A DNA stretch of 64,000 nt from the NCBI RefSeq assembly GCF_001411495.1, contig NZ_CP012983.1, positions 434,001 to 498,000 of the forward strand. The letters run 5' to 3'. Source of the stretch: Burkholderia cepacia ATCC 25416. GTDB taxonomy: Bacteria; Pseudomonadota; Gammaproteobacteria; Burkholderiales; Burkholderiaceae. Shown here piece after piece: positions 55,928 through 64,000 of this stretch. Made by a program: the position numbers and the translations under genes. Each line of letters begins with the position of its first letter. Positions within the stretch are counted from its first letter, which is position 1. A model generated the notes under the pieces. That model was given only the letters and a program-made list of their open reading frames with translations, was not told where the DNA came from and made no database searches.

Positions 55928-56794
55928 ATGTATGCGATAACAGGAATCACCGGCAAGGTCGGCGGCGCATTGGCCAGCGAGCTGCTGGCGGCGGGGCGGC
56001 CGGTGCGCGCGGTCGCGCGCGACACGACGCGGGCAGGGGCGTGGGCGGCGCGCGGGTGCGAGATTGCGACTGCCTTCATGGAAGACCCATCGTCGCTCGC
56101 CGCCGCGTTCACGGGCGCTGCGGGCGTTTTCATCCTGCCGCCTTCGGAGTTCGATCCGGAGCCCGGGTTTCCCGAGGCGCGGAAGGTGATCGAGGCCGTG
56201 TCCGCGGCGCTTCTGAAGGCGCGCCCCGAAAAGGTCGTTTGCCTGTCGACGATCGGTGCACAGGCTGACGAGCCCAATCTGCTCACGCAACGCACGCTGA
56301 TGGAACAGGCGCTGCGCGGGATGCCGATGCCCGTGACGTTCCTGCGGCCCGGCTGGTTCATGGAGAACGCCGCGTGGGACGTCGCGTCCGCGCGCGACGA
56401 GGGCGTCATCGCCAGCTACCTGCAGCCGCTCGACAAGCCCGTGCCGATGGTCGCCACCGCGGACGTAGGTCGCGTTGCGGCAGAACTGCTCCAGCAGACC
56501 TGGCGCGGTGTGCGTGTCGTCGAGCTCGAGGGCCCGCGCCGCGTGAGCCCCGACGATCTTGCACTCGCCTTCGCTCGCGTTCTGGGCCGGCAGGTGCGCG
56601 CGGAAGGCGTCGACAGGCGAACGTGGGAAGCGCTGTTCCGTGCGCAGGGCATGAAACATCCACTACCCCGCATGCGCATGCTGGACGGCTTCAACGAAGG
56701 CTGGATCGATTTCGAAAGTAATCCGGAAGAAATCGTGCGTGGTCGCATCGCACTGGATACGGTTCTCGGCGAGCTTGTGTCGCGTGCGGTCTGA
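55928..56794 (+). CDS. NmrA/QOR2-like NAD(P)-binding reductase
   Basis: A 288-residue atypical SDR of the NmrA / quinone oxidoreductase 2 type. The nucleotide-binding motif is ITGITGKVGGALASELLAAG at the N-terminus, then AVARDTTRAG and the VVCLSTIGAQADEPNLL strand. It lacks the classical YxxxK, as in NmrA-like proteins, so it may be a redox sensor or quinone reductase. It is divergent from a LysR gene, a common pairing. The ATG at 55928 follows AACGAAC, a weak ribosome binding site. Confidence 0.87.
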   Translation: MYAITGITGKVGGALASELLAAGRPVRAVARDTTRAGAWAARGCEIATAFMEDPSSLAAAFTGAAGVFILPPSEFDPEPGFPEARKVIEAVSAALLKARPEKVVCLSTIGAQADEPNLLTQRTLMEQALRGMPMPVTFLRPGWFMENAAWDVASARDEGVIASYLQPLDKPVPMVATADVGRVAAELLQQTWRGVRVVELEGPRRVSPDDLALAFARVLGRQVRAEGVDRRTWEALFRAQGMKHPLPRMRMLDGFNEGWIDFESNPEEIVRGRIALDTVLGELVSRAV

Positions 56795-56903
56795 ATGAAT
56801 TCGGTGGGCGGCGTGTGGCGCGTTGGTGCTACGCGCCAACGATGCATCGTCGCGGTCGAACGACTGCCGGATTCCGTGTCGATCGGATGTCGCGATTGTC
56901 GCT

Positions 56904-56954
56904 ATTAATGTCATTTGTGACTATGGATCAGACCTCGTCGCAAGTCTAGACTGC
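56904..56954 (+). promoter_or_regulatory. Shared promoter element, copy 2 (MAPEG/cysteine synthase)
   Basis: A 21-nt block (56904-56924) is followed by a 21-nt spacer and CTAGACTGC (56946-56954), matching copy 1 at 53683-53733 in all but one base of the block. It lies 59 bases upstream of the MAPEG start. Same spacing and same 9-mer indicate a real promoter/operator rather than a chance repeat. Core: GTCATTTGTGACTAT. Confidence 0.65.
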
Positions 56955-57013
56955 GAAGCGTTTCCGGCATCCGCAGATCTCTGCTGCACCTTCTGTACGA
57001 CAAGGCCAATCCG

Positions 57014-57422
57014 ATGACATTTTCGCCAGAACTTCACCTGCTGACGCTCACCGCACTCGCAACGCTGCTGATGTGGATTCCGTACATGCTGGCCAGGATC
57101 ATGACGCGTGGCCTGATGGCGGCCCTGAACAATCCCGATCCGTCCCGTCCGCCCGATCCGCCGTGGGCGGAACGCGCACGGAGCGCGCATGCGAACGCGA
57201 TCGAGAATCTCGCCGTGTTCGCCCCGCTCGTGCTGATGTGCGCAATGACGGGGGGCGAGCGGCCCGGCGACGGTGTTCGCGGCCAAGCTCTATCTCGGTG
57301 CCCGGTTGGTTCACTACGTGGTCTACGCCGCCGGCATTCCCGTTGTTCGCACGATCGCTTTCCTGGCCGGCTTCGCGGCGACGCTCACGTTCGCTGTTGC
57401 GTTGCTCGGACAAGCGAGCTGA
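57014..57422 (+). pseudogene. MAPEG-family membrane protein gene with a frameshift
   Basis: The frame encodes a MAPEG-type membrane protein to AVFAPLVLMCAMTG. Removing one G from the six-G run at 57250-57255 lets the reading frame continue as GPATVFAAKLYLGAR, then LVHYVVYAAGIPVVRTIAFL to a stop at 57420-57422, giving a normal-length MAPEG protein of about 135 residues. As read, the frame runs into the next gene in frame. It is either a genuine phase-variable or decaying gene or a base-calling error in the G run. Four membrane helices would be present if corrected. Confidence 0.8.
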
Positions 57423-57469
57423 CCCCCACGCACTTGCGTTTCACTTGCCTGCTTACTTCAGAGGTCACC

Positions 57470-58408
57470 ATGAAATCGACTCCCGGCAGCATCCTCGACA
57501 CGATCGGCAACACGTCACTCGTCCCGTTGCGAAACGTTGTCCCGAAGAACGGCGCACGCCTTTTCGTCAAGCTCGAAAGCCAGAATCCAACCGGCAGCAT
57601 GAAAGATCGGATCGCGCTCGAGATGATCGAAGCTCCCGAGCGGGATGGGCGTCTGAAGCCCGGCGGCGCAGTGGTCGAATACACCGGCGGCAGCACAGGT
57701 GTGTCGCTGGCGCTGGTGTGTGCCGTCAAGCGGCATCCGCTGCATCTGGTTTCATCGGATGCGTTCTCGAAGGAAAAGCTGGATCACATGCGCCTGCTGG
57801 GCGCGAAGCTGACGCTCGTCGCCAGCGACAACGGCAAGCAAACCGAGAAGCTGACGAAGGACATGATTCGCGAAGCGCATCGAATTGCCGGCGAGACGGG
57901 CGCATACATCACGGCGCAGATGGAAAACACCGATCAGCTCAACGCCTATACGAAGATGGCCGACGAGATCTGGGAGCAGACCGGCGGCCGCCTCGACGGC
58001 TTCGTCCAAAGTGTCGGCACGGCTGCGTCGCTGCGCGGGATCTCGCGGCGCTTGCGCGAACACGATGCACGCATTCGGATCGCCGGTGTGGAGCCGGCCG
58101 AATCCGCGGTACTGTCGGGCGGCCCTACCGGCGCGCACAAGATCGACGGGATCGGCGCGGGTTATGTCGTGCCGCTTTGGCGCGACGGGATTGCTGACGA
58201 ACTCGAGCGTGTCTCCACGGAGGAGGCGAGAGCCATGGCGTTCCGACTGGCCGCCGAAGAGGGGTTGTTCTGCGGTACGTCGACCGGAGCCAACGTAACT
58301 GGCGCATTGCGACTCGCCGAACGGCTTGGCCCGGACGCCACGATCGTGACGATCATGTGCGACACCGGCATGAAGTACCTGAAGTCGTTCGCGCCAACGA
58401 CTGACTGA
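57470..58408 (+). CDS. Cysteine synthase-like PLP enzyme
   Basis: A 312-residue fold-type II PLP enzyme of the O-acetylserine sulfhydrylase / cystathionine beta-synthase group. The PLP lysine is in NPTGSMKDRIAL; VEYTGGSTGVSLALVC is the substrate loop; VGTAASLRGISRRL and EGLFCGTSTGANVTGALRLA bind the PLP phosphate. It makes cysteine or a related amino acid from an activated serine and sulfide. The ATG at 57470 is in frame with the frameshifted MAPEG ORF upstream, so read-through fusion is possible as sequenced. Both genes share an upstream element with the SDR. Confidence 0.88.
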   Translation: MKSTPGSILDTIGNTSLVPLRNVVPKNGARLFVKLESQNPTGSMKDRIALEMIEAPERDGRLKPGGAVVEYTGGSTGVSLALVCAVKRHPLHLVSSDAFSKEKLDHMRLLGAKLTLVASDNGKQTEKLTKDMIREAHRIAGETGAYITAQMENTDQLNAYTKMADEIWEQTGGRLDGFVQSVGTAASLRGISRRLREHDARIRIAGVEPAESAVLSGGPTGAHKIDGIGAGYVVPLWRDGIADELERVSTEEARAMAFRLAAEEGLFCGTSTGANVTGALRLAERLGPDATIVTIMCDTGMKYLKSFAPTTD

Positions 58409-58640
58409 CGGCCATTGGTCGTAGCCGCCTCTTTTTGCACCGAGACCGGTTTCGTCTGGCGCAGCAGGTGAGCGGCGATCAGCGCGACCGGCACGACGCC
58501 GATGATCCGGTGGCGGGCAGGGCGCCGTGCTGGCGGGAAGGCCTCGGGTTCACTCACGTCCGCCTCATGCACGGATGATGCGTCGCTCTACTGGATGACA
58601 TGAAAGGATTCCTGATAATAAAGCGGTGGAGCGAATGAAA
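58409..58640. other. Intergenic region after the cysteine-synthase-like gene
   Basis: About 230 bases with no supported gene; open frames lack good starts. No terminator was recognised. Confidence 0.3.
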
Positions 58641-58659
58641 AGGGACGGCGTCTGCGACG

Positions 58660-58860
58660 CGGCTGTCCACCGTTGATCGACAACCGACCGGTGCCGCATC
58701 GGGATGCGCGAGCGCGTGCGACGGCAGACAGTCGTTACGGTTGGTCGGCAGCAGTGTGTCGGCTTCGGCATCGATCGGTTGCTGGCGGACTTCGGCGCGC
58801 GTGAGCGACGCCGGCGTGGATGGTGCGAAAGTCTGCGTGCCGAACGGCAGGGTCGGTGCC
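58660..58860 (-). pseudogene. Degraded DUF4148 gene
   Basis: On the minus strand, one frame reads SLTRAEVRQQPIDAEADTLL followed by PTNRNDCLPS, a clear match to the DUF4148 pattern (LTRAEVR.EL.DAEADGLLP..R.DYPPS). An in-frame stop lies just upstream and no signal peptide or start is joined to it. It is the third DUF4148 sequence in the window and appears dead. Confidence 0.5.
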
Positions 58861-59368
58861 TGTTATGAACCAATACGAATCCGGCCATTGGCGGATTTGA
58901 CCCGTGACATATTCAGGGTGGCGCGCAGGCGACGTTTGTTTCACCGCGCGGTTCTTGTCGGGGCTATTGGAGCCATTTTGATCATCGTGACCCGATTAAA
59001 CGATTAAGAACACGTAATTGAATCAATCACGCGGAAAGTTACGCTTTAATTTTCAGAATTAAAAAATGTGTGATTGAGTAACATTGGTTGCATCTATTTT
59101 TAATCTCAGGCGGGCATTTTCAGACGCAGCATAATTCGGATCGGCGACGTACAATTCGCTGCCAAACGGTAATGCCGTGAAAAATGCGCCATTTTCCCAA
59201 AGCCCCTCGAACCCGGCTGGTTTTCTCTTGATCGCCATTGGCATGGTTGCCGGGCACCGCTGGCGCCTGTTGCGAACGCCGACCGCAGCCCGAATGCAGA
59301 ATGACCCACAACCGATACGACAGCTCGCCCCGACGCATGGCGACCGTCATCGACACCAAGGAAGCAAG
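58861..59368. other. AT-rich gap upstream of the LysE gene
   Basis: About 500 bases without a supported gene. AT-rich tracts lie at 58970-59110, including a short dyad TTTAATT-TTCAG-AATTAAA near 59045-59063. A promoter for the LysE-type gene is likely. Nothing else is seen. Confidence 0.35.
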
Positions 59369-59968
59369 ATGCCGACATTCCAGGTGATGTTGAAGATGGC
59401 ACTCTACGTTTCGCTGGTCCTGGCCACGCCAGGCCCGACAAATACCTTGTTGCTGTCCTCGGGAATCAAGGTCGGCTTCCGGCAATCGTCGCGACTCCTG
59501 GTGGCGGAGGCATCGGGCTACGGCTTCGCGATATCACTGTGGGGTTTCTTCCTGGCGACCTTCGCGGCCACGCGGCCCTGGCTTTACGATGTGCTGAAGC
59601 TGGGGAGTTCGGCCTACATCTTCTATCTCGCCCTGCAGCTATGGAAAAGCCCGCACCTTGAGGGCATCCGGTCGGGCACCATCGGCTTTCGCGACATGTT
59701 CGTCGCGACGACCATGAACCCGAAGGCGTTGTTGTTCGCCACGGCGATCTTTCCCCCGCAGGCTTTCGTATCGGTTCCGTTCTATCTCTGCTCGATCGCG
59801 GTCTTTACGGCGCTTGCCGTGACGATCGGTTCGATGTGGCTTGTCGTCGGCGGTGTCCTGACGGCGCGCCGGTCGCTGGCTACCCATACCGGAACGCTGC
59901 TTCGCGGCGCGTCGGTCGTGCTGGCGATGTTCGCGGGCACGCTGGCGTTTTCCGTACTCAATCGCTAA
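59369..59968 (+). CDS. LysE/RhtB-family amino-acid or metabolite exporter
   Basis: A 199-residue membrane protein of the LysE superfamily. It has about six hydrophobic segments and the family motif LATPGPTNTLLLSSGIKVG near residue 20, followed by AEASGYGFAISLWGFFLATF and TTMNPKALLFATAIFP. The ATG at 59369 has AAGGA upstream; an upstream extension adds no recognisable sequence. Substrate unknown; in this setting export of an amino acid or prn-related indole compound is possible but unproven. Confidence 0.88.
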   Translation: MPTFQVMLKMALYVSLVLATPGPTNTLLLSSGIKVGFRQSSRLLVAEASGYGFAISLWGFFLATFAATRPWLYDVLKLGSSAYIFYLALQLWKSPHLEGIRSGTIGFRDMFVATTMNPKALLFATAIFPPQAFVSVPFYLCSIAVFTALAVTIGSMWLVVGGVLTARRSLATHTGTLLRGASVVLAMFAGTLAFSVLNR

Positions 59969-63167
<3,199 letters not shown>

Positions 63168-63225
63168 CACCCGACGCCCGACGCGTGCGGCCATGTGTTC
63201 CATCTCACAAGGAGAGTGTGCCCCC

Positions 63226-64000
63226 ATGACTCAAAAGAGCCCCGCGAACGGGCGCGACAGCAACCACTTCGACGTGATCATCCTCGGGTCGGGCATGTCC
63301 GGCACCCAGATGGGGGCGATCCTGGCCAACCAGCAGTTTCGCGTGCTGATCATCGAGGAGTCGTCGCACCCGCGCTTCACGATCGGCGAATCGTCGATCC
63401 CCGAGACGTCCCTGATGAATCGCATCATCGCCGATCGCTACGGCATTCCGGAGCTCGACCGCATCACGTCGTTCTACGCGACGCAGCGTTACGTCGCGTC
63501 GAGCACGGGCATCAAGCGCAACTTCGGCTTCGTGTTCCACAAGCCCGGCCAGGAACACGACCCGAAGGAGTTCACGCAGTGCGTGATTCCCGAGCTGCCG
63601 TGGGGCCCGGAGAGCCACTATTACCGGCAAGACGTCGACGCCTACCTGTTGCAGGCCGCGATCAAATACGGCTGCACGGTGCGCCAGAAGACGAACGTGA
63701 CCGAATACCACGCGGACAAGGACGGCGTCGCGGTGACCACCGCCCAGGGCGAACGGTTCACCGGCCGGTACATGATCGATTGCGGCGGGCCGCGCGCGCC
63801 GCTCGCGACCAAGTTCAAGCTCCGCGAAGAGCCGTGCCGCTTCAAGACGCACTCGCGCAGCATTTACACGCACATGCTCGGGGTCAAGCCGTTCGACGAC
63901 ATCTTCAAGGTCAAGGGGCAGCGCTGGCGCTGGCACGAGGGAACCCTGCATCACATGTTCGCGGGCGGCTGGCTCTGGGTGATTCCGTTCAACAACCACC
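63226..64000 (+). CDS. prnC: Monodechloroaminopyrrolnitrin 3-halogenase PrnC (3' truncated by window edge)
   Basis: 258 residues of the FAD-dependent halogenase that adds the second chlorine. The FAD-binding VIILGSGMSGTQMGAIL lies near the N-terminus, then PRFTIGESSIPETSLM (GESSIP halogenase type) and WGPESHYYRQDVDAYLL. The ATG follows AAGGAG (63210-63215) with about 10-base spacing. The remaining C-terminus and prnD would lie beyond the window. Confidence 0.96.
   Translation, partial: MTQKSPANGRDSNHFDVIILGSGMSGTQMGAILANQQFRVLIIEESSHPRFTIGESSIPETSLMNRIIADRYGIPELDRITSFYATQRYVASSTGIKRNFGFVFHKPGQEHDPKEFTQCVIPELPWGPESHYYRQDVDAYLLQAAIKYGCTVRQKTNVTEYHADKDGVAVTTAQGERFTGRYMIDCGGPRAPLATKFKLREEPCRFKTHSRSIYTHMLGVKPFDDIFKVKGQRWRWHEGTLHHMFAGGWLWVIPFNNH

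Noticed and set aside
58741..59007. An 88-residue open frame with a hydrophobic end (AVLVGAIGAILIIV)
   Set aside because: Runs antisense to the DUF4148 remnant with no good start; more likely chance.

Overview
The window is GC-rich, densely coded and typical of the Burkholderia cepacia complex (Gram-negative porins, DUF4148 proteins, many LysR regulators, RND efflux, GlxA-type AraC regulator). It carries two antifungal loci: the pyrrolnitrin genes prnA-prnB-prnC at the right edge (prnC cut by the edge) and, over 4-30 kb, a long operon that matches the afc (antifungal compound, AFC) locus in gene order. Its LysR neighbour matches ShvR. In B. cenocepacia, as I recall, afc/shvR lie on the third replicon (pC3), so this may be the same replicon; that is inference.

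Layout. 1-4.0 kb: the end of a LuxR-type regulator, then a DctPQM TRAP transporter. 4.06-27.8 kb: 22 tightly packed minus-strand genes plus a possible small one, with many ATGA/GTGA overlaps, apparently one operon. It encodes a fatty acyl-AMP ligase, a Lol-like ABC exporter with a LolA-like carrier and an outer-membrane barrel, an ACP, three divergent thiolase-fold proteins, two acyl-CoA dehydrogenase-fold proteins, a ferritin-like diiron protein, a PLP decarboxylase, an AMP ligase, a citrate-synthase-fold enzyme, a methyltransferase, a SyrP/TauD oxygenase, a second ABC exporter and an FAD oxidase. Divergent from it (28.2-30.1 kb) are a membrane desaturase and a ferritin-like acyl desaturase, then shvR. 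No NRPS or PKS megasynthase is present. The genes suggest a decorated, possibly amine-bearing lipid, loaded on one ACP and sent to the outer membrane.

31.7-47.7 kb: an MFS remnant, two DUF4148 proteins, a two-component system followed by a phospho-site-less response regulator, a small lipoprotein, a porin, an RND tripartite pump with a response regulator and a LysR regulator, a small unknown gene and a second porin. 48.5-52.6 kb: a chitin-active LPMO, a GGDEF diguanylate cyclase and a GH18 chitinase. 52.7-60 kb: an SDR, a GlxA-type regulator, a LysR/NmrA divergent pair, a frameshifted MAPEG gene, a cysteine-synthase-like enzyme, a degraded DUF4148 gene and a LysE exporter. 60.5 kb to the end: prnA, prnB and partial prnC.

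Together the window looks like an antifungal and competition island: pyrrolnitrin, the AFC lipid, chitin degradation and efflux. The strongest new regulatory observation is a pair of near-identical, identically spaced promoter elements, one upstream of the SDR and one upstream of the MAPEG/cysteine-synthase genes.
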